Positions 9,963 to 20,082 are shown, counted from the first letter of the stretch. The stretch: 64,000 nt of DNA from Pantoea vagans (GCF_004792415.1 NZ_CP038853.1:1922001-1986000), one strand, 5' to 3'. Translations and numbers: made by a program. Notes: generated by a model not told the origin, from the sequence alone.

Positions 9963-12266
9963 TCAGGCGATGCGCTGTTCGGCCAGTGCCTCAGAGAGTT
10001 CCAGCTTCACCGGCACCGATTTAGAGGTCGGTGTACCGCTGTCATCGCCAAAGCTGTTCAGCGGCACCAGCGGGTTGGTTTCCGGATAATAGGCCGCCAG
10101 GTTACCGCGCGGAATATTGTAGGGAACCAGTTTGAAGCCGCTGACGCGACGGGTGATGCCATCATTCCACAGCGTTTCGATATCAACATTCTGGCCTTCG
10201 GTGAAGCCCAGGTCTGCCATATCGTCCGGGTTAATGAACACCACTTCACGCTGACCAAACACGCCACGATAACGGTCATCAAGGCCGTAAATAGTGGTGT
10301 TGTACTGGTCATGGGAACGCAGCGTCTGCAGCGTAAAGGGCACGTCCTGATCCAGCGTCGGGAACAGCGAGGTCGGCAGCGCCGACGCGTTGAACTCCGC
10401 TTTCTGGCTTGGCGTATTAAAGCGCAACTCTGCTGCCGCGTTACCCAGATAGAAACCACCCGGGATATCGCATTTGGCGTTGAAGTCGGCAAAGCCCGGA
10501 ATCGTCGCGGCAATGTGCTCACGGATCAGGTTGTAATCACCCGCCAGCTCGCGCCATTTCACTTTCTCATCACCCAGCACTGCCTGGGCGATACCCGCAA
10601 CAATCGAGGTCTCTGAACGCTGTGTTTCTGCCAGCGGAATACCGATACCTTCAGAGGCGTGGACCATGCTGAAAGAGTCTTCCACGGTAATGAACTGATT
10701 GCCGGTTGCCTGGGTATCGCGCTCGGTGCGACCCAGCGTTGGCAGAATCAGCCCTTCGTGACCCGGCACCAGATGGCTGCGGTTCAGTTTGGTGCTGATA
10801 TGGACGGTCAGACCACAGCGTGACAGCGCCTCTTCGGTGCGCGGTGAATCCGGCGCAGCCGCAGCCAGGTTGCCACCCAGCGCGATCAGCACTTTGACTT
10901 CATCACGCAGCATCGCGTTAAGCGCTTCAACGGTGTTGTGGCCTGGCGCACGCGGTGGCTCGAAACCGAAATGATTACCCAGCGCATCCAGGAAGGCTTT
11001 GGCCGGTTTCTCATCGATACCCATGGTGCGGTTGCCCTGCACATTACTGTGACCGCGAACCGGGCAGAGGCCTGCGCCTTTTTTGCCCAGCTGGCCAAAC
11101 AGCAGCTGCAGGTTGGTGATTTCGCGCACCGTGTCGACCGAGTGCTTATGCTGAGTGATGCCCATCGCCCAGGTACAGATCACGCGGTCAGCGCTCTGAT
11201 AGATGGCAGCCGCTTCACGGATTTGCGCCTGAGTCAGGCCAGACTGCGCCACAATCTGCATCCAGCTGGTGTTATCCACCGCGTCGAGATAGGCCTCAAT
11301 GCCGTTGGTTTTGGCATTGATAAAGGTCTGATCAAACAGGCCACTTTCACCGGCGGCCAGACGCGCACGATGGGTCTCCAGCAGGGATTTCACCATGCCG
11401 CGTACCGCCGCCATATCACCGCCCAGGTTCGGCTGGTAATAGGAGGAGCTGATGTTGCCGGCTTTCGAGGTCACCACTTCCAGCGGTTTCTGCGGATCGG
11501 CAAAACGTTCCAGACCGCGCTCGCGCAGGGTATTAAAGGTGACGATCTTCGCGCCGTGATCGGCAGCGTGACGCAGGCTATGCAGCATACGCGGATGGTT
11601 GGTGCCAGGATTTTGCCCGAAGACAAAAATGGCATCAGCGTGATCGAAATCATCCAGGCGGATGGTGCCTTTGCCGACGCCAATACTGCGCTTCAGACCG
11701 GTGCCGCTGGCTTCGTGGCACATGTTGGAGCAGTCAGGGAAGTTGTTGGTGCCCATCAGGCGGCCAAACAGCTGATAAAGCCAGGAGGCTTCATTGCTGG
11801 CGCGACCGGATGTGTAAAGCTCCATCTGGTCCGGATGGTCCATCGCCTTGATGTGCTGCGCGATCAGTGCAAAGGCATCATCCCAGCTGATCGGCTCGTA
11901 GTGGTCGGTTTCCGCGTTGTAGCGCAGTGGATGGGTCAGACGCCCCTGATACTCCAGGAAGTAGTCACTCTGGGTATAAAGCGTTGTCACGCTGTGCTTA
12001 GCGAAAAAATCGCTGTCGACCATGCGGCGTGTCGCTTCCCAGGTCACCGCTTTGGCGCCGTTTTCGCAGAAGCTGAAGGTACTTTTATTGTCATCACCCC
12101 AGGCGCAGCCCGGACAGTCAAAACCGCGTGCTTTGTTCATGCGCATCAGATTGCGCATATTTTTCAGGGCCGCTTTGCTGTCAAGAACGAAACGCGTGGT
12201 GGCTTCCAGTGAACCCCAGCCGCCCGCAGCCGCGCGGTAGGGTTTGATTTGGCGTTTAAATTTCAT
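9963..12266 (-). CDS. ydeP: FdhF/YdeP-type molybdopterin oxidoreductase
   Basis: Cytosolic (no Tat or Sec signal) molybdopterin-dependent oxidoreductase of 767 residues, close to YdeP (759). The N-terminus carries the shortened FDCPGCAWG cysteine pair typical of the YdeP branch instead of the full four-cysteine Fe-S motif of formate dehydrogenase. Molybdopterin-binding blocks follow (YTSGRASNEASWLYQLFGR, FGQNPGTNHPRMLHSL). The C-terminal MopB domain is complete. The substrate is unknown; in E. coli, YdeP is linked to acid resistance. A 260-base region separates it from the divergent PTS gene. Confidence 0.82.
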   Translation of the reverse strand: MKFKRQIKPYRAAAGGWGSLEATTRFVLDSKAALKNMRNLMRMNKARGFDCPGCAWGDDNKSTFSFCENGAKAVTWEATRRMVDSDFFAKHSVTTLYTQSDYFLEYQGRLTHPLRYNAETDHYEPISWDDAFALIAQHIKAMDHPDQMELYTSGRASNEASWLYQLFGRLMGTNNFPDCSNMCHEASGTGLKRSIGVGKGTIRLDDFDHADAIFVFGQNPGTNHPRMLHSLRHAADHGAKIVTFNTLRERGLERFADPQKPLEVVTSKAGNISSSYYQPNLGGDMAAVRGMVKSLLETHRARLAAGESGLFDQTFINAKTNGIEAYLDAVDNTSWMQIVAQSGLTQAQIREAAAIYQSADRVICTWAMGITQHKHSVDTVREITNLQLLFGQLGKKGAGLCPVRGHSNVQGNRTMGIDEKPAKAFLDALGNHFGFEPPRAPGHNTVEALNAMLRDEVKVLIALGGNLAAAAPDSPRTEEALSRCGLTVHISTKLNRSHLVPGHEGLILPTLGRTERDTQATGNQFITVEDSFSMVHASEGIGIPLAETQRSETSIVAGIAQAVLGDEKVKWRELAGDYNLIREHIAATIPGFADFNAKCDIPGGFYLGNAAAELRFNTPSQKAEFNASALPTSLFPTLDQDVPFTLQTLRSHDQYNTTIYGLDDRYRGVFGQREVVFINPDDMADLGFTEGQNVDIETLWNDGITRRVSGFKLVPYNIPRGNLAAYYPETNPLVPLNSFGDDSGTPTSKSVPVKLELSEALAEQRIA

Positions 12267-12527
12267 ATTGAGTGCAGGCTTTTTATAGTAGGAATTATTG
12301 TTTGGTGTTTGTTATCAGGTTATAGCCTGATGGTGAAACAAAGTCTGCAGATATCCTCATACCTTGTCTAATTGATTGACTTAATGGTGCGATAGCTGCC
12401 GTTTATCGTGCATCGGCCTGAATTGTGATGGTGGTCAGATTTTACCCGCCTTTAACCGGCTGATAACGGGAGTTCTCCCCACAACAGGCTAATACTTGCT
12501 GTTCACTATCAGAGAGGGCGCAAATCC

Positions 12528-14114
12528 ATGAAACAGCTGACCAGCCAGATCCATGCGTTTGGCAAAGCGTTGATGATGCCAATCTCGGTCATCGCTGCAG
12601 CGGGTATTTTCCTCGGGCTGGCGGCGGCGATGCAGAACCCGGCGGTGACCGGCGAGGCCTTTGCGCAGATGCAGGTGCCGCAGTTAATCATTGGATTTAT
12701 CCGCAAGGTCGCCGGGGCGCTGTTTGCCAACCTGCCGGTCTTCTTTGCAGTGGCGAGCGCCATCGGACTGGCGAAAGCGGAAAAACCTACCGCCGCCTTT
12801 GCCGCGGTGATTGGCTATATCGTGATGAACGTGGGTATCAGCGCCACGCTGGCGGCGAAAGGGATCACCGCAGCCACTACTACGCCCGCCTCGCTGCAGC
12901 AGGCGGGGATGGATCAGACCACCGCCATGATGACCTCGGCGGAGTACATCAACATGCTGGGCGTCTTCACCTACAACATGAGTGTGCTGGGCGGGGTGAT
13001 TGCCGGTCTGATCACGGTGGCGCTGCACAATCGTTTCTATACCCAGCAGCTGCCAACCGCGATCAGTTTTTTTGGCGGACGGCGTTTTGTGCCGATCGTG
13101 ACCGTGGTCTGTCTGCCGCTGATTGGGGTGTTGCTGGCGCTGGTCTGGCCTACCATCGGGCAGGGTATCGCCTGGATTGGCCAGATGATTGGCAAAAGCG
13201 GCCAGTATGGCGCGTTTCTGCTGGGGGCCTTTGAACGCATTCTGATCCCCACCGGCCTGCATCATATCCTCAACGAAACCGTGCGCTTCACGCCAATTGG
13301 CGGCATGGCGGTGGTCGATGGTCAGACGGTGGTCGGTGCGCTGAACATCTTCAATGCCTCGCTGACCCATCCGGGATCAATACCCGATGAGACGCTGCGC
13401 ACCGCCACGCAGTTTCTGGCACAGGGCAAGATTCCGGTGATGATGTTTGGTCTGCCTGCTGCGGCGCTGGCGATCTATCACACCGCGCGGCCCGAACATA
13501 AGCAGCGGGTCAAAGCGCTGGTCATGGCGGGCGCGCTGACCTCATTTACCACCGGGATTACCGAGCCGCTGGAGTTCTGCTTTATCTTTGTCTCGCCAGT
13601 GCTCTATCTGCTGCATGCTTTCCTGACCGGTCTGTCGTTTATGCTGATGTCGATGCTGCATCTGATGATCGGCAACGTGCAGGGCGGCGTTATCGATCTG
13701 GTGGTGTTCGGCATGCTGGGCGGCGCGAAAACCCACTGGTGGTGGACGCTGGCGCTGGGCGTCATCTATGCACCGATCTACTACTATGCTTTCCGGCTGG
13801 TGATAACCCGGATGCATGTCGAAACGCCGGGCCGGGAGTCAGAGGAGGAGAAACCGCAACAGGTCGCTGCGGATGAGCGGACGCAGGTAATTATCAGCGG
13901 ACTGGGCGGGCAGGCCAATATCGAGGATGTCGATTGCTGCTTTACCCGCCTGCGGGTTCGGGTCAAAGAGATGAATCAGGTGGTCGATCAGACATTGATG
14001 AGCACCGGTGCTAACGGGGTTAATCGCGTCAGCGAGCACGATGTACAGGTTATCTATGGTCCGCAGGTCGAGAAGATCGCTAATGAAGTGAAAATGGCGC
14101 TAGGTGTCGCGTAA
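12528..14114 (+). CDS. PTS permease, fused IIC-IIB, glucose/maltose/alpha-glucoside class
   Basis: 528-residue sugar permease that imports and phosphorylates its substrate. Residues 1 to about 415 form the IIC membrane domain with the sugar-site motif GITEPLEF and the LIPTGLHHI block. Residues about 450-528 form the IIB domain with VDCCFTRLRVRV, whose second cysteine aligns with the phosphocysteine of IIB-Glc. No IIA domain is present or encoded nearby, so phosphate probably comes from the Crr IIA-Glc protein. The length resembles MalX (530) and alpha-glucoside IICB enzymes (about 540), but N-terminal identity to either looks limited, so the substrate is left open. GAGAGGGCG precedes the start. 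Confidence 0.82.
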   Translation: MKQLTSQIHAFGKALMMPISVIAAAGIFLGLAAAMQNPAVTGEAFAQMQVPQLIIGFIRKVAGALFANLPVFFAVASAIGLAKAEKPTAAFAAVIGYIVMNVGISATLAAKGITAATTTPASLQQAGMDQTTAMMTSAEYINMLGVFTYNMSVLGGVIAGLITVALHNRFYTQQLPTAISFFGGRRFVPIVTVVCLPLIGVLLALVWPTIGQGIAWIGQMIGKSGQYGAFLLGAFERILIPTGLHHILNETVRFTPIGGMAVVDGQTVVGALNIFNASLTHPGSIPDETLRTATQFLAQGKIPVMMFGLPAAALAIYHTARPEHKQRVKALVMAGALTSFTTGITEPLEFCFIFVSPVLYLLHAFLTGLSFMLMSMLHLMIGNVQGGVIDLVVFGMLGGAKTHWWWTLALGVIYAPIYYYAFRLVITRMHVETPGRESEEEKPQQVAADERTQVIISGLGGQANIEDVDCCFTRLRVRVKEMNQVVDQTLMSTGANGVNRVSEHDVQVIYGPQVEKIANEVKMALGVA

Positions 14115-14239
14115 CGACAGTTCTCTTCAGACTTGATTACTTCGCTAACCGTCCGGTGCCCGCAGGCGGTTAGCACCTCTTTCTGCTCATATACTGAACA
14201 CTGCCGTTCCGCTTATTGTAACTAAAAAAAGTACAGCCC

Positions 14240-14266
14240 TAATGGGGCGCACCTTTCTGCCGATAT
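14240..14266 (+). promoter_or_regulatory. sigma-28 (FliA) promoter of the chemoreceptor gene
   Basis: The elements TAAT and GCCGATAT are separated by exactly 15 bases. The flagellar sigma factor consensus is TAAA-N15-GCCGATAA, so only one position differs in each half. It lies 33 bases upstream of the chemoreceptor ATG, where a class III flagellar promoter is expected. Confidence 0.8.
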
Positions 14267-14299
14267 AGCGACTAATACTCCCTGTTTCGGAACATCGCG

Positions 14300-15844
14300 A
14301 TGTCGTTAAAAAAGTCTTCCCTGATTATCTTTTCCTTCCTGCTGGCGTTGTTTCTTACCAGCGTGGCGATCAGCACCTGGCTGCTGATTCAGAGCAATCA
14401 CTCCCTGAACGCGGTCAACAAAGAGATTCGCGTGGTGCTCTCGGTTATTGACCCGATTAACCACAGCCGTACGCTGCGTGTTCGTCTGATGGAGTACATG
14501 AAGGAGATTGAGGGCAGTGATGCCAGCAATCCCGCCACGCTGGACAGCGTGCGGACCGTGGCAGGTAAAGCCGATGCCGCCTTCCAGGCCTATATGAATG
14601 CGCCGCGTCTGCCGGGCGAAGAGGCGGAGGCAGATGCCTACAGCCAGGCTTATCAGGCCTATCGTCAGCAGGGGTTGCAGCCGCTGATTGAGGCCGCAGA
14701 GGCGCACGATCAGGTGCGTTTTAAAAATCAGATTCCGACCGTGGTTCGTCTGGATCGTCAGTATGAAATTATTCTGGACCGTGTTCTTGCCCAGCACGAA
14801 ACCTACGCCAAAAAGCTCAACAGCGACGCACAGAGTCACTTCACCTCTGGTATTACGTTGCTGGGTCTGTTTGGCGTGCTGTTTTTCGGCATCATCATCG
14901 CCATTTACATCTTCATGAAGCGCTATGTCCTTTCGCCAATCAATGAAGCGCAGGAGCACTGCAAGCTGATTGCGGCGGGCGTGCTGGATGCCACCGTGCC
15001 GGTAAAACCGGGTTCACGCAGTGAAATTCAGATGCTGATGGGCTCGCTGGAGCAGATGCGCAGCGCGCTGACCGCCATTATTCTTCAGGTGCGTGATTCA
15101 ACCCGCTCAGTCTCTACCGCCTCGCAGGAAATTGCGGCGGGCAACATCGATCTCGCCTCGCGCACTGAACAGCAGGCCGCTGCGCTGACCGAAACCGCTG
15201 CCAGCATGGAGCAACTGGGCGCAACGGTGAAACAGAACACTGAAAACGTCTTTGAAGCCTGCCGTCTGACCAGTGAAGCGGTGAAAAACGCGGAAAGCGG
15301 CGAAAAAGTCTCGCAGGAAGTGGTGACATCGATGGCGCTGATTAACGCCAGCTCGAAGAAGATTGAAGAAATCACTACCGTTATCGACAGCATCGCCTTC
15401 CAGACCAATATTCTGGCGCTGAACGCGGCCGTTGAAGCCGCCCGTGCGGGTGAGCAGGGACGTGGTTTTGCGGTCGTTGCAGGGGAGGTGCGTAACCTGG
15501 CCCAGCGCAGCGCCACCGCCGCCAAAGAGATTGAGGGGCTGATTGCAGAATCGGTCTCCATCATCCACGCCGGTTCCGACCAGGTCAGCCGGACCGGCGA
15601 GGCGATGAGTGCCATTATCTCCTCGGTCAGCCGCGTGAATCTGCTGATGGAGCACATCTCTACCGCGTCTGATGAACAGAGTCGCGGCATCGGTCAGATT
15701 GAGCAGGCGGTTACCGAGATGGACAGCGTGACCCAGCAGAACTCGGCGCTGGTGCAGGAGTCTGCGGCGGCGTCGGCCTCACTGGAAGAGCAGGTGCAGT
15801 ACCTGACGCAGTCGGTCTCGACTTTCCGTCTGGCAAACAGCTGA
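14300..15844 (+). CDS. methyl-accepting chemotaxis protein
   Basis: Inner-membrane chemoreceptor of 514 residues. TM1 spans about 8-30, followed by a four-helix-type periplasmic ligand domain (about 31-188), TM2 (about 189-210), HAMP (about 211-265) and the signalling hairpin. The tip sequence [32 protein letters not shown], given here as residue block 365-396, is the universal CheA/CheW contact region. The C-terminus ends in FRLANS with no NWETF-type pentapeptide, so it lacks the direct CheR/CheB tether and would need other receptors for efficient adaptation. The ligand is unknown. A FliA promoter lies upstream. Confidence 0.92.
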   Translation: MSLKKSSLIIFSFLLALFLTSVAISTWLLIQSNHSLNAVNKEIRVVLSVIDPINHSRTLRVRLMEYMKEIEGSDASNPATLDSVRTVAGKADAAFQAYMNAPRLPGEEAEADAYSQAYQAYRQQGLQPLIEAAEAHDQVRFKNQIPTVVRLDRQYEIILDRVLAQHETYAKKLNSDAQSHFTSGITLLGLFGVLFFGIIIAIYIFMKRYVLSPINEAQEHCKLIAAGVLDATVPVKPGSRSEIQMLMGSLEQMRSALTAIILQVRDSTRSVSTASQEIAAGNIDLASRTEQQAAALTETAASMEQLGATVKQNTENVFEACRLTSEAVKNAESGEKVSQEVVTSMALINASSKKIEEITTVIDSIAFQTNILALNAAVEAARAGEQGRGFAVVAGEVRNLAQRSATAAKEIEGLIAESVSIIHAGSDQVSRTGEAMSAIISSVSRVNLLMEHISTASDEQSRGIGQIEQAVTEMDSVTQQNSALVQESAAASASLEEQVQYLTQSVSTFRLANS

Positions 15845-15854
15845 CTGGTTTCTT

Positions 15855-15878
15855 CCGCGCTGCGTCCAGGCAGCGCGG
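15855..15878. repeat. hairpin after the chemoreceptor gene
   Basis: A nine-base perfect stem (CCGCGCTGC / GCAGCGCGG) begins 11 bases after the stop codon. There is no T-run, so it may terminate weakly or protect the 3' end. Confidence 0.5.
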
Positions 15879-15997
15879 GATCCTGCATGGGGCTGTGATG
15901 CGCATCGTGAGGCAGAGAATAACGTGTTTGATTCAGCGCCTTGTGGCTGAGGCAGAATGGGCGGATTATACGGCTTTGCACTGAACACGGGGTTGTC

Positions 15998-16720
15998 ATG
16001 CTAATCAGCACAGAAAGTGCCCGCAGCAACAGCGCCGATACCCGACTGGCCTGCACGCTGGCCGCTGCCGCAGGCGCGCTGAATACCGCCGCCTTTGAGA
16101 TTGTCGGTTTCTTTTCAGCTAACATGACCGGGAATGTCTCGCTGCTGTCCGATCATCTGGCAAAAGCGAACCTGGGGCCTGGCCTGTTTTTTCTGTCGAT
16201 CGTGCTGCTGTTTATTGCGGGCTCCATGTTTTCAACGCTGATAATTAATGCCGGGCACCGCAGGAATATCCGTACTATCTATGCCTTCGTTATTCTGATT
16301 GAGGGGATCGCGCTGATGACGCTAGGCGTGATTGAGAATCACTTTCCGCCGCTGTCGCCCGGCGTGGTGTTGATCATGAGCCTGAGCTTTTTAATGGGGT
16401 TGCAGAATGCGGTGGTCACGCGGATCTCCAATGCCCGGGTTCGCACCACCCATATCTCCGGCACGGCGACTGATATCGGGATTGAGCTGGCGATGCTGTT
16501 TGAAGTGTTGCGGCGCAAAGCCTCAACGAAAGATGCGCCGCTCTGGCTGGGGCGGTTGCGGCTGCACAGTCTGACCCTGCTGTCTTTCCTTGCAGGCGGG
16601 GTGGCCGGCATCGGGCTTTACCGACTGCTCGGCTACGATTTCCTGTTACCCATAGGGTTCGGGTTAATCTGCCTGGCGCTGAATGCCCTGGTAACAAAGT
16701 CAGTAAACCAGAGGGTATGA
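15998..16720 (+). CDS. yoaK: DUF1275 (YoaK-like) membrane protein
   Basis: About 240-residue inner-membrane protein of the DUF1275/YoaK family, with the characteristic AGALNTAAFEIVGFFSANMTGN block near the N-terminus (residues about 20-41), LMGLQNAVVTRIS, and RTTHISGTATDIG in the middle. Six or so hydrophobic segments are visible. The function is not established; the repeat-like GxxNT...TGN pattern suggests a transporter-type fold. The chosen start MLISTESARSN gives the usual N-terminus. A further in-frame ATG at 15941 would add 19 residues overlapping a likely promoter. Confidence 0.8.
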   Translation: MLISTESARSNSADTRLACTLAAAAGALNTAAFEIVGFFSANMTGNVSLLSDHLAKANLGPGLFFLSIVLLFIAGSMFSTLIINAGHRRNIRTIYAFVILIEGIALMTLGVIENHFPPLSPGVVLIMSLSFLMGLQNAVVTRISNARVRTTHISGTATDIGIELAMLFEVLRRKASTKDAPLWLGRLRLHSLTLLSFLAGGVAGIGLYRLLGYDFLLPIGFGLICLALNALVTKSVNQRV

Positions 16721-16919
16721 AGCGGTGATTTTGCGGTTATCGCTGCGGTTCAGATAAGCGTCGCGCGTAGCTCTGATTTATTTGTCCCGACTGCGCCGAT
16801 GATCCGTGCGGTTAAAAGATCAGAGCCCGCGCAGGGTAACATTGAGCCTTATACTCTGGTTGATACTGCCAGTGAGACAGTCACGCGAACAGTCTTAAAC
16901 CTGCTGATGGATAATTAAC

Positions 16920-17816
16920 ATCGACATTAAACAACTTATTTACCTGTGTAACCTGGAGCGGGAACGCCATTTCGGGCGGGCCGCGGAAGCCAGTTTTGTT
17001 ACACAGCCAACCCTCTCAATGCGTCTGAAAAATCTCGAGCGCGAGCTGGGCCTGCCGCTGATTAACCGCAGCAATAACTTTGCCGGATTTACGCCAGAGG
17101 GCGATCGCGTGCTGGCGTGGGCCCGGGAAATAGTTTCGGTCTATCAGGGGCTGAAGCTGGAAGTGGAATCGCTGAAACATGGGGTAAACGGCACGCTGCG
17201 GGTAGGCGTGGTGCCGCAGTGCAGCGTGGCACTGCCGCTGCTGCTGAAAGCCGTGCAGGCGCGTTATCCCCAGCTCGATTACCGCATTGCGGTACTCAGT
17301 GCTGATCAGCTGCTGGAAGCGCTTAACAGCCACACCGTGGATGTCGGCATTGGCTTTTTTGAGATGGCGACGCTGCGGGAGCTTCATTTCCAGACTGAGA
17401 TGCTGGCCGATCAGGGCGTTGAAGCCGTATTCCATCCTGACCACTTCCCGGCGCTGGTGGGAGCAACCCCGCTGACGCTGGACGAACTGGCACAACAGCC
17501 GCTCTGCCTGGCAGAGCAAACACGCTATTTCCGCCGCTATCTTGATATGGCCTTTCGCGAGGCAGCGCTGGTGCCGCGGGTTATCGTGGAGAGTGCCTCA
17601 ATCATGCAGCTGATGCAGTGTGCTCAGGTCGGTCTGGGGTTGCTGGTCTCGCCGGTGGGTCATCTGCTGCCCGCATCACTTCAGGGGTTACAGCAGCGCG
17701 GCATTACGCTGCCGCCGATGGCGCGCCAGGCGGCGCTGGTGATAGCGGAACCTGGCCGTGCCACTCCGCTGGCACAGCACTTTTTTGACGAAGCGCGCGG
17801 TCAGTTACCGGTCTAG
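16920..17816 (+). CDS. LysR-family transcriptional regulator with a non-ATG start
   Basis: LTTR of about 298 residues. The winged-helix domain (DIKQLIYLCNLERERHFGRA, then TQPTLSMRLKNLERELG) is complete only if translation begins upstream of the first ATG at 17019, which cuts inside the recognition helix. Between the in-frame TGA at 16905 and that ATG there is no ATG, GTG or TTG near the domain start. ATC at 16920 has GGAT eight bases upstream and would give MDIKQL, the typical LTTR beginning; ATT at 16914 is the alternative. The effector domain (about 95-298) looks normal. Target genes are unknown; it ends 6 bases before the convergent CMD-domain gene. Confidence 0.78.
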   Translation: MDIKQLIYLCNLERERHFGRAAEASFVTQPTLSMRLKNLERELGLPLINRSNNFAGFTPEGDRVLAWAREIVSVYQGLKLEVESLKHGVNGTLRVGVVPQCSVALPLLLKAVQARYPQLDYRIAVLSADQLLEALNSHTVDVGIGFFEMATLRELHFQTEMLADQGVEAVFHPDHFPALVGATPLTLDELAQQPLCLAEQTRYFRRYLDMAFREAALVPRVIVESASIMQLMQCAQVGLGLLVSPVGHLLPASLQGLQQRGITLPPMARQAALVIAEPGRATPLAQHFFDEARGQLPV

Positions 17817-17822
17817 CTCAGG

Positions 17823-18935
17823 CTACTGCGCCTCGCCCAGCGCGTAAAACAGGCGACTGTTCCAGTTGCCTATCGCCACGCTCTGAATCAGCGCGAACAG
17901 CGCCTCAGGTTCCCAGCCCGCCTCCATCAGCGGCTGCAGATGGGCCGCACTGAAACGCTCGGGTGAACGGGTCAGCTGCGCCGACAGCGCGACGATCTGT
18001 TGCTCTTCTCCTTTTAAATTCGTGTCATCGACACCCTCGATCAAAACCTCATTCCTGGCCAGAAGCCGGAACGCCCAGCGGCTGCCGAGAATACGGGCGG
18101 CTGTCGCTTCCGCCAGGGTGTTTTCCTGTGAGAGATGCTGATGCAGCTGCGCCCAGCCATACAGCGCCGATGGGTCATGGGCCAGCAGCCATACCGCGTC
18201 CTGCATACCGGGCAACGTCTGACAACGCGTAACGGCAGCGAGCTGCTCTGCACTGGCATACCGCAGCTCCAGCGGCTTCAGTACCGGCTGCCAGCGGGCT
18301 GGCTGGTCAAAACCAGTGGAATCTGCATCAGGTGGTGCGATGCTACCGGGCAGCCAGCGTACCGGCTGGGCCTGCAGCGCCTGTAATCCGGCGACGACGC
18401 GCGCCTGATAACTGACAAAGCCAATCAGCTGATTCAGCGTCACAATATCGGGTTCGGTCAGGCCGACCGTATCCAGGGCGGTGATGGCGCTGGCATTGAT
18501 CAGTTCAGGCTGCATCGCCAGCTGGCGCGCATACTGTGTAATCTGGGTCAGGCGATTATTACTCTCCCGTGAAGAGTCAGGGCCAGGCAGCGGATTGAGG
18601 CGGGCAGAGTAGTGATTACACAACCGCTGTACACCCGCGACCTGTGCCACGGTCAGTGCGGTGCTGAGGCGGTCATAAAGCGTTAAGGTGTGCGTCAGCG
18701 AGGTGACAACGCGATCGGGAAACAGCAGCTGTGCCAGATCGCGCGCCGCCAGCAGTGCCGGCTGATGCGTGCGCAGCAGTGACTGCACTACGGCGTCGCT
18801 GGCGTGGCATCCCAGCAAAAAACGGTCATCGATATGGGCGGCCTCTGGCACCAGCGGTGCGGCCTGCGTGGTACGTGGACTGGTCTGGCTCTCGTAAAAC
18901 CAGTGGTTATGGCCCGGATAGCGGCGTTGTTCCAT
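17823..18935 (-). CDS. tandem carboxymuconolactone-decarboxylase-like (CMD) protein
   Basis: 370-residue protein starting at MEQRRYPGHNHWF, with AAGGA seven bases upstream; a longer frame to 18995 lacks such a site. Two CMD/AhpD-like helical regions are recognisable: about 75-170 (LYDRLSTALTVAQVAGVQRLCNHY, residues cited in part) and about 190-350 (TLNQLIGFVSYQARVVAGLQAL). The AhpD-type CxxC/CxxH redox centre is not present, so peroxidase activity is doubtful. It resembles a fusion of the CMD proteins that accompany flavin-dependent monooxygenases in other proteobacteria (inference), but no such monooxygenase lies nearby. The convergent LysR gene may be its regulator. Confidence 0.7.
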   Translation of the reverse strand: MEQRRYPGHNHWFYESQTSPRTTQAAPLVPEAAHIDDRFLLGCHASDAVVQSLLRTHQPALLAARDLAQLLFPDRVVTSLTHTLTLYDRLSTALTVAQVAGVQRLCNHYSARLNPLPGPDSSRESNNRLTQITQYARQLAMQPELINASAITALDTVGLTEPDIVTLNQLIGFVSYQARVVAGLQALQAQPVRWLPGSIAPPDADSTGFDQPARWQPVLKPLELRYASAEQLAAVTRCQTLPGMQDAVWLLAHDPSALYGWAQLHQHLSQENTLAEATAARILGSRWAFRLLARNEVLIEGVDDTNLKGEEQQIVALSAQLTRSPERFSAAHLQPLMEAGWEPEALFALIQSVAIGNWNSRLFYALGEAQ

Positions 18936-19122
18936 GATCAATCCTTTTGCAAATTCGGGTTCGGTATGCAGGCGGCAGAATCTGAAAATATGCATAAACC
19001 GAAGGGCAGGCTTATCGTCGCTGATGGCCAGTCCGGGGCAAAAGATTGATCGGTGATAATTAATAGCGTTACGGTATAACGGCAGCGAAATCAGGCGGGA
19101 AGGGCAGGATGGGCGTAAAGTG

Positions 19123-19145
19123 AAGGGCGAGCCAGGCTCGCCCTT
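19123..19145 (-). terminator. inverted repeat, probable fabI terminator
   Basis: AAGGGCGAGCC and GGCTCGCCCTT form a near-perfect stem just past the fabI stop. On the minus strand it is followed by CACTTTAC, so the U-tract is weak. Confidence 0.55.
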
Positions 19146-19152
19146 GCAGAAC

Positions 19153-19941
19153 TTATTTCAGTTCCAGTTCGTTCATTGCGGCGATGCTGAAGCCGCCATC
19201 AACGTGTACCACTTCACCGGTGATGCCGCCAGCCAGGTCAGAGCAGAGGAATGCTGCTGAGTTGCCGACATCTTCAATGGTAACGGTACGGCGAATCGGG
19301 GTAACCGCTTCGCAATGTGCCAGCATCTTACGGAAATCTTTGATGCCTGATGCAGCCAGGGTGCGGATTGGACCGGCAGAAACGGCGTTAACACGCACAC
19401 CTTCCGGGCCCATGGCGTTCGCCATGTAACGCACGTTCGCTTCCAGCGACGCTTTAGCCAGACCCATCACGTTGTAGTTCGGGATCGCGCGCTCAGCACC
19501 CAGGTAAGAGAGGGTCAGCAGCGCAGAGTGTGGATTCAGCATCTCGCGGCACTCTTTGGCCATCGCGACGAAGCTGTAAGCACTGATGTCATGCGCGATT
19601 TTAAAGCCTTCGCGGGTAACGGCGTTCACGTAGTCGCCAACCAGCTGCTCGCCAGGGGCGAAACCGATAGAGTGAACGAAACCGTCAAATTTCGGCCAGG
19701 TTTTTGCCAGTTCAGTGAACAGAGATTTGATGCTCTCATCTTCGGCTACGTCACATGGCAGCACGATGTCTGAACCCAAATCTTTAGCAAACTCTTCCAC
19801 ACGACCCTTTAACTTGTCGTTCTGGTAGGTGAAAGCCAGTTCTGCGCCCTGTTTGTGCATCGCCTGTGCAATACCGTAGGCGATGGAAAGTTTACTGGCA
19901 ACGCCAGTAATCAGAATGCGCTTACCGGAAAGAAAACCCAT
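19153..19941 (-). CDS. fabI: enoyl-[acyl-carrier-protein] reductase (NADH)
   Basis: Cytosolic short-chain dehydrogenase that performs the last reduction of each fatty-acid elongation cycle. From [10 protein letters not shown] the protein has 262 residues, identical to E. coli FabI in length. Catalytic Y146, Y156 and K163 are present ([20 protein letters not shown], residues 145-164). G93 in SIGFAPG is the position altered in triclosan-resistant mutants and is wild type here. It lies upstream of sapF-end sequence as in E. coli, but ycjD is absent between them. Confidence 0.97.
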   Translation of the reverse strand: MGFLSGKRILITGVASKLSIAYGIAQAMHKQGAELAFTYQNDKLKGRVEEFAKDLGSDIVLPCDVAEDESIKSLFTELAKTWPKFDGFVHSIGFAPGEQLVGDYVNAVTREGFKIAHDISAYSFVAMAKECREMLNPHSALLTLSYLGAERAIPNYNVMGLAKASLEANVRYMANAMGPEGVRVNAVSAGPIRTLAASGIKDFRKMLAHCEAVTPIRRTVTIEDVGNSAAFLCSDLAGGITGEVVHVDGGFSIAAMNELELK

Positions 19942-20082
19942 AGCTGTAATCCTTATGGTCATTGTAGTTGGCGGCCGCATGGTTAAAAAGTAAGCGACCG
20001 ACGTTAATCGACGTGCGGATTCTAGCACGTCTCTCATTAATCAGGTAAATCGGCCCGCAATTTCCGCGATATGCAGCAAAAA

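Noticed and set aside
10938..12212. Long open frame (424 codons) antisense to ydeP
   Set aside because: It mirrors codon structure of a well-supported GC-rich gene, has no ribosome site and no recognisable domain.
12528..14114. Assignment of the PTS permease as MalX or GlvC
   Set aside because: Length and domain order fit, but the N-terminal sequence diverges from both as I know them, so no symbol is given.
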